Origin: an uncultured Actinomycetes bacterium
GTDB taxonomy: Bacteria; Actinomycetota; Coriobacteriia; Coriobacteriales; Atopobiaceae
Reading direction: 5' to 3'
Length of the DNA stretch: 64,000 bases
NCBI GenBank assembly: GCA_900314685.1
Contig: OMWE01000018.1
Coordinates: forward strand, 1-64,000
In this document: positions 16,837-25,115 of the stretch, piece by piece
How the letters are laid out: each line of letters opens with the position of its first letter
Position numbering within the stretch: the first letter of the stretch is position 1
Program-made: the position numbers and the translations under genes
Notes under the pieces: model-generated
Database searches by the model: none
The model's input: only the letters and a program-made list of their open reading frames with translations
What the model was told of the DNA's origin: nothing

Positions 16837-18924
16837 TCACACCATGATGCGGCGCTCGTAGAGCGTGATGTATTCCGATGCCTCACGGGGCGTCTGCACC
16901 GCGCCCATATCACGCAGGACCTCCGGCTTGGCAAACATATTGACCAGGTTGAAGAAGGCCCTGAGGTGCGATTTGTGGTCGGTGGCACTGAGGGTGCACA
17001 CGAAACGCACCGGGTCGTTCTTCCCTGCCCCGAAGCGCACAGGGGTCTTGAGTCTGATGAGGTTCATGCCCATGCGGACGGCGCCTTCCTTGGGGTTCTC
17101 ATGCGGGATCGCCAGTCCTTTGGTAAGCACGATGTAGGGTCCTTGCTGCTCCACGCCTGCGATCATCGCGTCGATATAGGATTCCTCGATGTAGCCCATC
17201 CGCATCAGGGGCTCAGCTGACTTGCGCACCGCGTCGCGCCAATCGGTGCATGCCACATCCAGCTGGATGTGGCCTTCGGTGAGAAGCTGGTGGAGATAGG
17301 GGGTAAGTATCTCCTCCTCCAGGTGCTGGGTCTCGCTGAAGGAGCGACGCACCTCGATCCGGATGGCCCGCATCAGCTCGTCTTGCTTTTCCGGCGCGAT
17401 CTTCTTCACTTGGCGATCGATGGCCTCAAGAAGCTCATGGGCCGAATGGTCGGTGGTGGGTAGGTCGAGTCGGCCTGTGGCGCGCACTTCATCTATTTTG
17501 TCGCGTACCTGTTGGCACTCCTGCTCGGTGGGCATCACCGAGGTATACACCGCATCCACCTGGCAGTCCTCGCCCAGCGGCACCGTGGATACCACGAAGT
17601 CCACGCTTTTCGGGTCGAGGAAGGGTATCTCGTAGGAAGGGATGGTCCTCACCACGCGGAAGCCGAAGCGGCCCTTGAGGGCCTCGGCGAGCAGCGAGGA
17701 GGGCCCCGCGCCTTCGTCGCACACGATGGCGACGCGGACACGCCCTTCCTTATTTTTCCGGCGCTCCAGCGCCGCGCAGATATGGAGGGCGACAAAGACG
17801 GTCTCCACCTCGGTGAGCGGGCGCTCGTAGTAGTCCTCGATCACCTCAAGGTGGGCGCGCACGGTCTGCAGGACCTCCGGTTGATCGTTGACGGCCTCGG
17901 CCAGGGAGGGGTCTTCGATGAAACTGCTCGGCTCGGTGGCAAGCATGGACTCCAGGTGGTTTGAGAGAAATGCAAAGAGGACGTAGTCGTCGTTGAGGTT
18001 CACCTGCAGATCCTGTGAGACCAGCATGATGAAGTCGCGCGTCACCATCTGGGCCCGCACGTCTTCTATCTTGAAGGACCCGTTGACATAGCTCTGGCAA
18101 CGCTCCAGGACCCCCAATATGAAGCAGACGTCGTTCTCCTCGATGTCGACCAGACAGTACTGCGAGACGAGCGCCATCAGGGTGCGGGTGTATTCGTCCA
18201 GGTGGGACTGGATGGGCTCCTGGGGCTCCAGGCGGCAGCCCATGCGGTTGCGCTTGACGCAGATCACCAGGGAGTAGAGCACTTTGTTGAAGGTGCGGTC
18301 GGTCATATGCACCTGGTAGGCATGGTTCTGCTCGGCAAGGAGCTTCTTGATGACCTCCACGTCATCGGACGAGATGCCGTGGGAGTCGCTGAGCAGCGCC
18401 CGCATGGTGCGGCCGGCGTTGTTGACATTGGTGCCGAAAGCGCGGCGGCGCTTGCTCTCCAACCCCTCCACTATGAGGCCGAACTTGGGCTTTGACACCA
18501 CGCGGAGGCCATAGTCCTCGATGAAGGACTTCGCCGCGGGCAGATCGTTGATCACGGTGGTGCGGCTCACGAAGAGGCGCTCAGCGAGCTCGGAGAGAGT
18601 GACGTACGAGTTGGCGACAAGAAGGTCGCTCACGATGATCACGCGACGTTCGTCGGCGGAGAGCTTGTAGACATAGAAATCGTTGCGGGGCAGGAACCGC
18701 TCGATGCGGACGAAGTCTTCGGGCAGTGCGGTGAGGCCACGTGGACCGAATTCGATCTCGCCGAGGTCGTGGCTCTTGAGCAGTGCGTTTATCTTGGTTA
18801 TATCGTTGCGGATGGTGCGTTCGGACACGTCATACTCGGCGGCGAGGTCGCGCAGGGTAAAGACGTCTCCCGAGGCTTTTGCCCTGATAAGCTGCTGAAT
18901 GATGCGGAAGCACCGCTCGTTCAT
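16837..18924 (-). CDS. PRD-domain transcriptional activator with PTS EIIB and EIIA modules (MtlR/LicR type)
   Basis: 695 residues from the ATG at 18924 (GGGGAG eight bases upstream). Order of domains: an HTH_11 near 10-60 (FTLRDLAAEYDVSERTIRND), a second HTH near 95-150 (LSELAERLFVSRTTVIND), two PRD modules about 175-400 (second with VALHICAALERR), a IIB-like domain with VAIVCDEGAGPSSLL, and a IIA-like domain with AIPHENPKE. Phosphorylation of PRD, Cys and His sites by PTS proteins tunes activity to substrate supply. It is the expected activator of the adjacent PTS operon. An ISL3 element sits about 70 bp upstream of its start. Confidence 0.94.
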   Translation of the reverse strand: MNERCFRIIQQLIRAKASGDVFTLRDLAAEYDVSERTIRNDITKINALLKSHDLGEIEFGPRGLTALPEDFVRIERFLPRNDFYVYKLSADERRVIIVSDLLVANSYVTLSELAERLFVSRTTVINDLPAAKSFIEDYGLRVVSKPKFGLIVEGLESKRRRAFGTNVNNAGRTMRALLSDSHGISSDDVEVIKKLLAEQNHAYQVHMTDRTFNKVLYSLVICVKRNRMGCRLEPQEPIQSHLDEYTRTLMALVSQYCLVDIEENDVCFILGVLERCQSYVNGSFKIEDVRAQMVTRDFIMLVSQDLQVNLNDDYVLFAFLSNHLESMLATEPSSFIEDPSLAEAVNDQPEVLQTVRAHLEVIEDYYERPLTEVETVFVALHICAALERRKNKEGRVRVAIVCDEGAGPSSLLAEALKGRFGFRVVRTIPSYEIPFLDPKSVDFVVSTVPLGEDCQVDAVYTSVMPTEQECQQVRDKIDEVRATGRLDLPTTDHSAHELLEAIDRQVKKIAPEKQDELMRAIRIEVRRSFSETQHLEEEILTPYLHQLLTEGHIQLDVACTDWRDAVRKSAEPLMRMGYIEESYIDAMIAGVEQQGPYIVLTKGLAIPHENPKEGAVRMGMNLIRLKTPVRFGAGKNDPVRFVCTLSATDHKSHLRAFFNLVNMFAKPEVLRDMGAVQTPREASEYITLYERRIMV

Positions 18925-18985
18925 ATGAGACTCCCCTCCCGTACGCCCGACGCCGTACATCATAACAATTGGCTAACAATTGGCA

Positions 18986-18993
18986 CATCAATG
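18986..18993. repeat. Target-site duplication, left copy (CATCAATG)
   Basis: CATCAATG here matches CATCAATG at 20449-20456, on the two outer edges of the ISL3 element. Eight bp is the usual duplication for ISL3-family insertion. Confidence 0.9.
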
Positions 18994-20448
18994 GGCTCTT
19001 CGTGAGCACGTGTGGGTCGGATTTCCAACGAGGCGCAGATAGAAGGGGCCCTTTGGGTTAAGGTTTTTGCGCCAACAAAAATACCGCCCGAAAGGTGCCC
19101 CGTGAAGAGAATACTATGCCGAATCCTCGGTGTCACGCTGACCGTGATAACCGGTCTCCGCTTCGAGGAGGGGTGCCTCATCGTCGGCGTGAGGCCCAGG
19201 AGGGGCCGCGAGCTCAGGTGCCCCGAGTGCGGGCGGAGGTGCCCCCGCTACGACGCCCCGAGGGGCATGCGCCGCTGGCGGGCGCTCGACCTGTGCTCGA
19301 CGATGTGCTTCCTGGAGTACGCGCCCCGCCGCGTGCGCTGCCCCGAGCACGGCGTCCGCGTCGAGGCGGTGCCCTGGGCGGACGGCTCCGCGTCGCGCTT
19401 CACCGCGGCCTTCGAGGAGCAGGTCGCGTGGCTCTGCGTCAACTGCAACACCAAGACGGTCTCCGAGCTCATGCGGGTCGACTGGCACACCGTGGGCGGC
19501 ATATGCGCGCGCGTGGAGAAAAGGCTCAGGGAGGCCGCCGGCCGCTCGCGCCTCGACGGCCTCAGGCGCATAGGCATCGACGAGACCAGCTACACCAAGG
19601 GCCAGCGCTACCTGACCGTCGTCGTCGACCACGACCGCGGCTGCGTGGTCTGGTGCGCGAGGGGCCACGACAAGGAGACCCTGAGGTCCTTCTTCGAGCT
19701 GCTCACAGACAGGCAGAGGGCGTCGATCGAGGTCGTGACCAGGGACGGCGCCCAGTGGATCGCCGACGCGGTCTCGGAGCGGTGCCCGAACGCCGAGCAG
19801 GTCATGGACCCCTTCCACGCCGTGCAGTGGGTCACCGACGCCCTCGACGGGGTCAGGAGGGCCTGCTGGCGCGAGGCAAACGGGGCCGCCAAGGCGGCCA
19901 GGAAAAGTGCGCCCAGGCGGGGCCGCGGGCGCCCGAGGAGGGGCGAGGCGCGCCCGGAGCTCGATGCGAGGAGGAGGGCGGACGCCGTGAAGGGCAGCCG
20001 CTACGCCGTGCTCAAGAACCCCGAGGACCTGACGGACAAACAGGCCCGCACGCTCGCCGCCGTCGAGCGCGAGACGCCGCGGCTCTGGCGCGCGTACAAC
20101 ATCAAGGAGCGGTTCCGCGACGTCTTCAAGGCGCCCGACCCGGTGGCGGCCGCGGCCAGGCTTGACTCCTGGCTGTCGTGGGCGTGCCGATGCAGGATCC
20201 CCGAGATGGTCGAGGCGGGCAGGAAGGTCAGGCGCCGCAGGGACGCGATACTGCGCGCCGTCGAGCTCGGCATCAGCAACGCGCGCGTGGAGGCCATCAA
20301 CAACAAGATCAAGGTCACCCAGAGGATGGCCTACGGGTTCCGCAACGTCGACAACCTCATCGCGCTGGTGATGCTGAGATGCTCCGACCTCGAGGTCACG
20401 CTGCCGGGGAGGGCCGTCTAATGGACCCACACGTTCTCACGATGGCTC
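18994..20448 (+). mobile_element. Complete ISL3-family insertion sequence, 1,455 bp
   Basis: The ends are imperfect inverted repeats of 25 bp, 18994-19018 and 20424-20448, matching at 20 of 25 positions, with the inner ACGTGTGGGTC identical. The left end begins GGCTCTTCG, as ISL3 ends usually do. Both sides carry the 8-bp direct repeat CATCAATG. It contains one transposase gene that reads toward the purH side. The insertion lies between the PRD regulator start and the terminator of the purine genes, so it breaks no gene but may have cut off regulator upstream DNA. Confidence 0.93.
19102..20421 (+). CDS. ISL3-family transposase
   Basis: 439 residues from the GTG at 19102, behind AAAGGTG; a longer frame from 19012 runs into the terminal repeat and was rejected. 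The N-terminal zinc finger is CPECGRRCPRY followed by CPEHG. The DDE catalytic residues are in GIDETSY, TRDGAQW and VEAINNKIK. An unusual Arg/Lys-rich insertion (about residues 270-300, KAARKSAPRRGRGRPRRG) lies before the last Glu. The frame is intact and the stop is 3 bp from the right inverted repeat, so the element may be mobile. Confidence 0.95.
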   Translation: MKRILCRILGVTLTVITGLRFEEGCLIVGVRPRRGRELRCPECGRRCPRYDAPRGMRRWRALDLCSTMCFLEYAPRRVRCPEHGVRVEAVPWADGSASRFTAAFEEQVAWLCVNCNTKTVSELMRVDWHTVGGICARVEKRLREAAGRSRLDGLRRIGIDETSYTKGQRYLTVVVDHDRGCVVWCARGHDKETLRSFFELLTDRQRASIEVVTRDGAQWIADAVSERCPNAEQVMDPFHAVQWVTDALDGVRRACWREANGAAKAARKSAPRRGRGRPRRGEARPELDARRRADAVKGSRYAVLKNPEDLTDKQARTLAAVERETPRLWRAYNIKERFRDVFKAPDPVAAAARLDSWLSWACRCRIPEMVEAGRKVRRRRDAILRAVELGISNARVEAINNKIKVTQRMAYGFRNVDNLIALVMLRCSDLEVTLPGRAV

Positions 20449-20456
20449 CATCAATG
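20449..20456. repeat. Target-site duplication, right copy (CATCAATG)
   Basis: This is the second copy of the 8-bp repeat flanking the ISL3 element. DNA after it (20457-20557) holds no gene. Confidence 0.9.
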
Positions 20457-20557
20457 GTCGAAATTTTTTTGGACGTGCGGCTTATCAGCGCCTCGACACA
20501 ACGAACCCCCAGGGGCAGCGCGAATCCGGACACCGACTATGCCGGCAGTCGAGAAGC

Positions 20558-20598
20558 AAAAAACGGAGCCCGCTCCGGGCAAATGCCGGGGCGGGCTT
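20558..20598 (-). terminator. Rho-independent terminator of the IMP-synthesis genes
   Basis: A stem formed by AGCCCGCTCCGG and CCGGGGCGGGCT is followed on the minus strand by six T (A run 20558-20563). It sits about 30 bp past the stop codon at 20631. Confidence 0.88.
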
Positions 20599-20630
20599 GG
20601 CTTGACGTCCGTGATCGCTAGCGGAGTCGA

Positions 20631-21812
20631 TCAGTGGTGGAAGAGGCGCATGCCCGTGAAGGCCATCGCCATCCCGTACTTGTCGGCCGTCTCAATCACG
20701 TTGTCGTCGCGGATGGATCCGCCGGGCTCGGCCACATAGGTCACGCCGGACTTGTGGGCGCGCTCGATGTTATCGCCGAAGGGGAAGAAGGCGTCGGAGC
20801 CCAGGGTCACGCCGGTCTGCGTGGCGACCCACTCCGCCTTCTCCTCGCGGGTCAGGACATCGGGCTTCTCGGCGAACCACTTCTGCCACTCGCCCTCACG
20901 CAGGACGTCGTCGTGCTCCTCGGAGATGTAGACGTCGATGGAGTTGTCACGGTTGGCGCGACGGATGCCGTCCACGAACTTGAGGCCCAGGACCTTGGGA
21001 TGCTGACGCAGGTACCAAGTATCGGCTTTGTTGCCGGCGAGACGGGTGCAGTGGACGCGGCTCTGCTGACCGGCGCCCACGCCGATAGCCTGACCGTCCT
21101 TCACATAGCAGACGGAGTTGGACTGCGTGTACTTGAGGGTAATCAGGCTCACGATCATGTCGATCTGGGCGGCGTCGGGAATGTCCTTGTTGGCAGTCAC
21201 CACGTTGGCAAGCAGCTCGCGGTTGATCGGGAAGAAGTTGTGGCCCTGCTCGAAGGTGATGCCGAAGACGTCCTTCTGCTCGATGGGCGCGCACTCGTAG
21301 GCGGGATCGATCTGGACGACGTTGTACTTGCCGCCCTTCTTGGAGCGCAGGATCTCCAGCGCCTCGTCCGTGTAGCCGGGGGCGATGATACCGTCAGACA
21401 CCTCGTGCTTGATATAGAGTGCGGTGCGGGCGTCGCACACGTCGGAGAGGGCTGCCCAGTCACCATAGGAGCTCATGCGGTCGGCGCCACGGGCACGGAT
21501 GTAAGCGGCGGCGATGGGGGTCACAGGACCGTCTGCCTCGTCGACGAAGTAGATCTGCTTGTCGATGTCGGAGAGGGGCTTGCCCACGGCGGCACCGGCG
21601 GGGCTCACATGCTTGAAAGACGCGGCGGCGGGCATGCCGGTGGCCTCCTTGAGCTCGCGGACGAGCTGCCAGGAGTTGAGCGCATCGAGGAAATTGATGT
21701 AGCCGGGTTTGCCGGAAAGCACCGTCACGGGCAGGTCGGAGCCATCCTTCATGAAGATGCGGGAGGGCTTCTGGTTGGGATTGCAGCCGTACTTGAGCTC
21801 GAGCTCGTTCAT
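20631..21812 (-). CDS. purH: Stand-alone AICAR formyltransferase
   Basis: 393 residues, containing only the formyltransferase half of classical PurH. It begins MNELELKYGCNPNQKPSR and carries the catalytic Lys-His in SFKHVSPAGAAVG, then SDGIIAPGYT, SVCYVKDGQAIGVGAGQQSR and a C-terminal GGSIRDDNVIETADKYG. It transfers formyl from 10-formyl-THF to AICAR to give FAICAR. The IMP cyclohydrolase (MGS-like) domain normally fused at the N terminus is absent. The next upstream gene on the strand is a PurO-type cyclohydrolase that would complete the step. AAGGAAG precedes the start. Confidence 0.95.
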   Translation of the reverse strand: MNELELKYGCNPNQKPSRIFMKDGSDLPVTVLSGKPGYINFLDALNSWQLVRELKEATGMPAAASFKHVSPAGAAVGKPLSDIDKQIYFVDEADGPVTPIAAAYIRARGADRMSSYGDWAALSDVCDARTALYIKHEVSDGIIAPGYTDEALEILRSKKGGKYNVVQIDPAYECAPIEQKDVFGITFEQGHNFFPINRELLANVVTANKDIPDAAQIDMIVSLITLKYTQSNSVCYVKDGQAIGVGAGQQSRVHCTRLAGNKADTWYLRQHPKVLGLKFVDGIRRANRDNSIDVYISEEHDDVLREGEWQKWFAEKPDVLTREEKAEWVATQTGVTLGSDAFFPFGDNIERAHKSGVTYVAEPGGSIRDDNVIETADKYGMAMAFTGMRLFHH

Positions 21813-21903
21813 GCGGGTCTTCCTTTCTTCTTTGCTGTCGGTGCGGCGACCCCTATCGTCGCCGCTCGTTATCGCCGCTGGTCGCGGCGTCGACTCTCAG
21901 TCG

Positions 21904-22545
21904 CTAGTCGCCGAGGTTCTTGTTGAAGAGACGGACGTCGCCGCCGACGTTGGTGTAGAGGGAGACCTTGTTGTCGGCGTTGAGCGCGGCCCAGACCTCG
22001 TCGGGCTCGCCCATCTGCACGGCCACGGGCTCGCCGGCGAAGCTGGGCAGCGGGTTGCCGTCGCCCTGGTAGGTGGAGATGAAGTAGCCCACGCCCTCGT
22101 CGGCGCCCTCGTAGGCGAAGAACTCGCGCAGGCAGCGGTCCTCGGCGGAGTTGGGGTCGTGCTTGAGGATGGAGAGCTCAAAGGAGCCGTCCTTGTGGAT
22201 GATGGAGCTGATGCGCGGGGTCCAGTTGGGGCCGTCGGGCTCGTACTCGCGGGTCATGCAGCCCTCGCGGAAGCCCAGCTCCACGATGGTGTCGGTCTGG
22301 TCGCCATTGGTGACCACCAGGTCGTCGCCCGCCGTGCGTACGGGATGGTAGATGATCAGGCTGGGGTCCTCGAGCTTGCTCTCGTCGTAGGCCTTGGTGC
22401 GGATGCCGTCGTCGGTCGGCTCAAAGACGCGGTTGCGGCTGTTGGCGCTGCGTCCCATGATCCAGTAGTAGACACGGTCCTTGCTCACGACGATGCCGCG
22501 GCCGGGATAGGGGTTGCTTCGCAGGATATCGACCAGATTTTGCAT
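21904..22545 (-). CDS. purO: PurO-type IMP cyclohydrolase
   Basis: 213 residues starting MQNLVDILRSNPYPGRG at 22545, with GAGGAG six bases upstream. The sequence PGRGIVVSKDRVYYWIMGRSANSRNRVF matches (in two adjacent parts) the start of the archaeal-type PurO family, and the NTN-like core follows (VTNGDQTDTI, TPRISSII). It closes FAICAR to IMP. It precedes the stand-alone AICAR formyltransferase by 91 bp on the same strand, so the two genes replace a bifunctional PurH. The PurO name rests on family resemblance and context. Confidence 0.88.
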   Translation of the reverse strand: MQNLVDILRSNPYPGRGIVVSKDRVYYWIMGRSANSRNRVFEPTDDGIRTKAYDESKLEDPSLIIYHPVRTAGDDLVVTNGDQTDTIVELGFREGCMTREYEPDGPNWTPRISSIIHKDGSFELSILKHDPNSAEDRCLREFFAYEGADEGVGYFISTYQGDGNPLPSFAGEPVAVQMGEPDEVWAALNADNKVSLYTNVGGDVRLFNKNLGD

Positions 22546-22752
22546 GAGCGCTCCTCGGATGCTCGTGGTCCTCGCACCCTCGGGGCTTGACGCATAGCAA
22601 GCCCTTCGGTTGTGAGGCTTGCCCAGACGGTCGGCACGTTGTCTTGCGCGCCGCTCCCCCGTGGTGTCCCACGATGCTCCGTCAGTCACGGCGCGCGCCT
22701 TATGTGCAGTTTAGCAACAAATGAGGCACGATGTGGCTGTATGACGCAAAGA

Positions 22753-23337
22753 CTACTTTGGCGCACGGCGCAACGTGATGCCCCAGCGCTTGCAAAACGA
22801 CTTGAAGCGCTTGATGGCCCCACGGTCGGCTGAAATCGCGTCGTCGCCTGGCAATCTGCATGTTCGCTTCTCGCCCCGGGCATCGACCCAGTCGACCTCG
22901 TAATACTCCTCGGAGATGGAGAGGTCATGGGCGCCCGGTTCTATCGTCTCCTTGTGGTAGGCAACCGCCTTGTCGCGCGAAAACATAGACTCGTGCAACA
23001 AGACGGGCGGATAGTCCTTAGTGACAAACCAAGCCGGGTCGCTCAAGTCGGCTTTCTCGGCATCCAGGCCGAAACTCTCCAACAGTCTCGCGCTCGCCCT
23101 GTTACGTGACCTCCAAGAGAAAAATACAGTGACCGCGACGAGCCCGGGAATCGGCAGGGCGAGTAGAAGACCCTTGCCGATGGCTTCGGGGGTGATGGGG
23201 CCGTAATTCGACTCAATGATGGTCCACAGCACAAACAAGATCACGAAAAGAGCTACGACGACAACGATTGCCTGGTATTGGCTGCTCTTCTGAGCCTTTC
23301 GTACGTTCTGATTGCCTTTGCCTCGCGTCACAGCCAT
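22753..23337 (-). CDS. Membrane-anchored hypothetical protein
   Basis: 194 residues from the ATG at 23337. A short basic N terminus (MAVTRGKGNQNVRKAQK) is followed by two membrane helices (AIVVVVALFVILFVLWTII and GKGLLLALPIPGLVAVTVFF) and then a soluble C-terminal domain of about 110 residues rich in charged and aromatic residues. No known motif is recognised. The ribosome site is weak (GGGATGG), so the start is uncertain. It is divergent from gluQ with about 107 bp between them. The 207 bp after it, up to the PurO start, hold nothing recognisable. Confidence 0.75.
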   Translation of the reverse strand: MAVTRGKGNQNVRKAQKSSQYQAIVVVVALFVILFVLWTIIESNYGPITPEAIGKGLLLALPIPGLVAVTVFFSWRSRNRASARLLESFGLDAEKADLSDPAWFVTKDYPPVLLHESMFSRDKAVAYHKETIEPGAHDLSISEEYYEVDWVDARGEKRTCRLPGDDAISADRGAIKRFKSFCKRWGITLRRAPK

Positions 23338-23444
23338 GGCATTCCATCCCGACAAACGGTTCCTCGCGCCTATTGTCACACGCCAGCAAGCGGAGTTTGT
23401 CAGGCGCACGTAAGACGTGCCTATCGCGCGGTATGATGCGGTGC

Positions 23445-24416
23445 ATGGCATACTCGCAGGGACATATCGTGGGGCGCTTTGCGCCGACGCCGTCGGGGCG
23501 CATGCACCTGGGCAACGTCTTCTCGGCGCTGCTTGGCTGGCTCGCCGTGCGCGCCGCGGGCGGCACCATGGTGCTGCGGATCGAGGACATCGACCCGCGC
23601 GCGCAGGACCGTGCGGTAGCGGACCTGCTGATGGGTGACCTGGCGTGGCTCGGTCTCGACTGGGACGAGGGACCGACCTACCAGAGCAAACGGACGGCGA
23701 TCTACGCCGACGCCCTCGCACGGCTCGAGACAGCCGGCCTCACGTACCCCTGCTTCTGCACGCGCGCCGAGCTCCATGCCGCAAGCGCCCCGCACGCGTC
23801 GGACGGGACCTACGTCTACCAGGGCACGTGCCGCGGCCTCTCCCCCGAGGAGGTCGCGCGACGCTCGGCGCTGCGTGCTCCCGCTACGCGGCTGATGGTG
23901 CCTGCGGCTGACGACCCTGCAGGTATCATCACCATCGACGACCTGATCTATGGGCCGCATGCGGAGACGCTCGCGCGCGACTGCGGCGACTTCCTCGTGC
24001 GACGCAGCGACGGGGTCTTTGCCTACCAGCTCGCCGTGGTCGTCGACGACGGCCTCTCGGGCGTCAACCTGGTCGTGCGCGGCCGCGACCTGCTAGGGTC
24101 CGCTGCCCGTCAGACCTATCTCGCGCGCCTGCTCGGCTTTGCGCCTCCCTCCTACGCCCACGTGCCGCTCCTTGTCGCACCCGACGGCCGCCGCCTCTCC
24201 AAACGTGAACGGGACCTCGACCTCGGTGCCTTGCACGCAGCCAGCGTGCCCGCGGAACGCATCGTCGGCACCCTTGCAGCCTGCATCGGGCTGGTGCCGA
24301 TGGGCACGTCCGCCTCGCCTCGCGACCTGATCCCGAGCTTCTCCTGGGAAGCCGTCCGTGCGCATCGCGACGATATCGTGGTCGACGATGCCTTCATGGC
24401 ACGGCTGCGCGCGTAA
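23445..24416 (+). CDS. gluQ: Glutamyl-Q tRNA(Asp) synthetase
   Basis: About 323 residues starting MAYSQGHIVGRFAPTPSG. The class I signature is RMHLGN in place of HIGH, and RRLSKRERD in place of KMSKS. A zinc site is formed by PCFCTRAE and the later VYQGTC. There is no anticodon-binding domain, as in the GluX/YadB family, which attaches glutamate to queuosine in tRNA-Asp. No ribosome site precedes the ATG; instead TATGAT ends 6 bases before it (23433-23438), so the mRNA may be leaderless or near-leaderless. ATGs at 23433 and 23436 are in frame as well. Confidence 0.92.
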   Translation: MAYSQGHIVGRFAPTPSGRMHLGNVFSALLGWLAVRAAGGTMVLRIEDIDPRAQDRAVADLLMGDLAWLGLDWDEGPTYQSKRTAIYADALARLETAGLTYPCFCTRAELHAASAPHASDGTYVYQGTCRGLSPEEVARRSALRAPATRLMVPAADDPAGIITIDDLIYGPHAETLARDCGDFLVRRSDGVFAYQLAVVVDDGLSGVNLVVRGRDLLGSAARQTYLARLLGFAPPSYAHVPLLVAPDGRRLSKRERDLDLGALHAASVPAERIVGTLAACIGLVPMGTSASPRDLIPSFSWEAVRAHRDDIVVDDAFMARLRA

Positions 24417-24535
24417 TCCACCTGCCCATTTGCGGAGTAACGGTGTGCTGGGACCCGTTTCGTGGCACGTTTAAAGAAAACCCATCGTTGCCGTTATGAT
24501 TTGCCTGCCAAATGAGGTAATATGCTCTATCGCAT

Positions 24536-24623
24536 GGAGAGCTGGCCGAGTGGCTGAAGGCGCACGCCTGCTAAGCGTGTATAGGGCTTAACCCTATCTG
24601 GGGTTCAAATCCCCAGCTCTCCG
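24536..24623 (+). tRNA. tRNA-Ser (anticodon GCT)
   Basis: The acceptor stem GGAGAGC pairs with GCTCTCC (24616-24622) with discriminator G, and CCA is encoded at 24624-24626. The anticodon loop reads CTGCTAA. The long variable arm (a stem around TAGGGCTTAACCCTA) is typical of class II tRNA-Ser. The T-loop is GGTTCAAATCC. A TAATAT box 13 bp upstream (24518-24523) is a likely -10. Confidence 0.97.
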
Positions 24624-24636
24624 CCAGAAGATTTGG

Positions 24637-24665
24637 GCCCGATCGGTTCGCCGGTCGGGCTTTTT
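24637..24665 (+). terminator. Terminator after tRNA-Ser
   Basis: GCCCGA pairs with TCGGGC (24655-24660), with an inner CGG/CCG pairing around TTCG. It is followed by five T. Confidence 0.85.
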
Positions 24666-24677
24666 CCAAAAAACTCC

Positions 24678-24706
24678 TTGACACAGCAAACAAAGCGTGA
24701 GATAGT
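24678..24706 (+). promoter_or_regulatory. Promoter of tRNA-Arg copy 1
   Basis: TTGACA (24678-24683), 17 bp spacer, GATAGT (24701-24706), then the tRNA start 12 bp downstream. Confidence 0.8.
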
Positions 24707-24717
24707 ACTTCTTGCAC

Positions 24718-24791
24718 GCGGCGTTACCTCAGCTGGATAGAGGGTCTGACTACGAATCAGAACGTCAGGGGTTCGAATCCCTTACGCCGCA
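24718..24791 (+). tRNA. tRNA-Arg (anticodon ACG), copy 1
   Basis: The acceptor GCGGCGT pairs with ACGCCGC, the discriminator is A, and CCA is encoded (24792-24794). The anticodon arm is TCTGA-CTACGAA-TCAGA, so the anticodon is ACG (wobble A expected to be inosine). The D-loop contains AGCTGGATAGAG and the T-loop GGTTCGAATCC. Confidence 0.97.
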
Positions 24792-24803
24792 CCAGGAATT
24801 GAC

Positions 24804-24828
24804 GGGAGTCCTTCGGGGCTCCTTTTTT
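24804..24828 (+). terminator. Terminator after tRNA-Arg copy 1
   Basis: The stem GGAGTCC-TTCG-GGGCTCC has one G-T mismatch and is followed by six T. The corresponding stem after copy 2 is perfect, so this one has drifted or was corrected there. Confidence 0.9.
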
Positions 24829-24850
24829 GTTGTGATCCCCTGTTCTCCAC

Positions 24851-24910
24851 GCATGTCTTTGCGGGCTCCCCGTATGACTTTTGCGGGCTACGTGCATGTC
24901 TTTGCAGGCG
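24851..24910. repeat. Three short degenerate repeats between the tRNA-Arg copies
   Basis: GCATGTCTTTGCGGGCT (24851), a copy with GTATGACTTTTGCGGGCT (24872) and GCATGTCTTTGCAGGCG (24894) follow one another at about 21 bp. They lie in the otherwise empty DNA between the two tRNA-Arg genes. Function is unknown. Confidence 0.55.
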
Positions 24911-24988
24911 ATCCGCGCCTTAAGACGAACCAACGGCTCAATCCCCTTCCACAATGACCACACAATGGCTTTCCGTCCGTTATTTTTC

Positions 24989-25017
24989 TTGACAGGGATG
25001 GCAAACGGTGCCATAGT
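24989..25017 (+). promoter_or_regulatory. Promoter of tRNA-Arg copy 2
   Basis: TTGACA (24989-24994), 17 bp spacer, CATAGT (25012-25017), with the tRNA starting 12 bp later, exactly as for copy 1. Only AGTACTTC and the boxes match copy 1; the spacer differs. Confidence 0.8.
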
Positions 25018-25028
25018 ACTTCTCGCAC

Positions 25029-25102
25029 GCGGCGTTACCTCAGCTGGATAGAGGGTCTGACTACGAATCAGAACGTCAGGGGTTCGAATCCCTTACGCCG
25101 CA
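25029..25102 (+). tRNA. tRNA-Arg (anticodon ACG), copy 2
   Basis: This is identical over 74 nt to the tRNA at 24718-24791, with encoded CCA at 25103-25105. The identity continues through the short 3' flank to the terminator, showing a local duplication with period 311 bp. Confidence 0.97.
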
Positions 25103-25115
25103 CCAGGAATTGACG

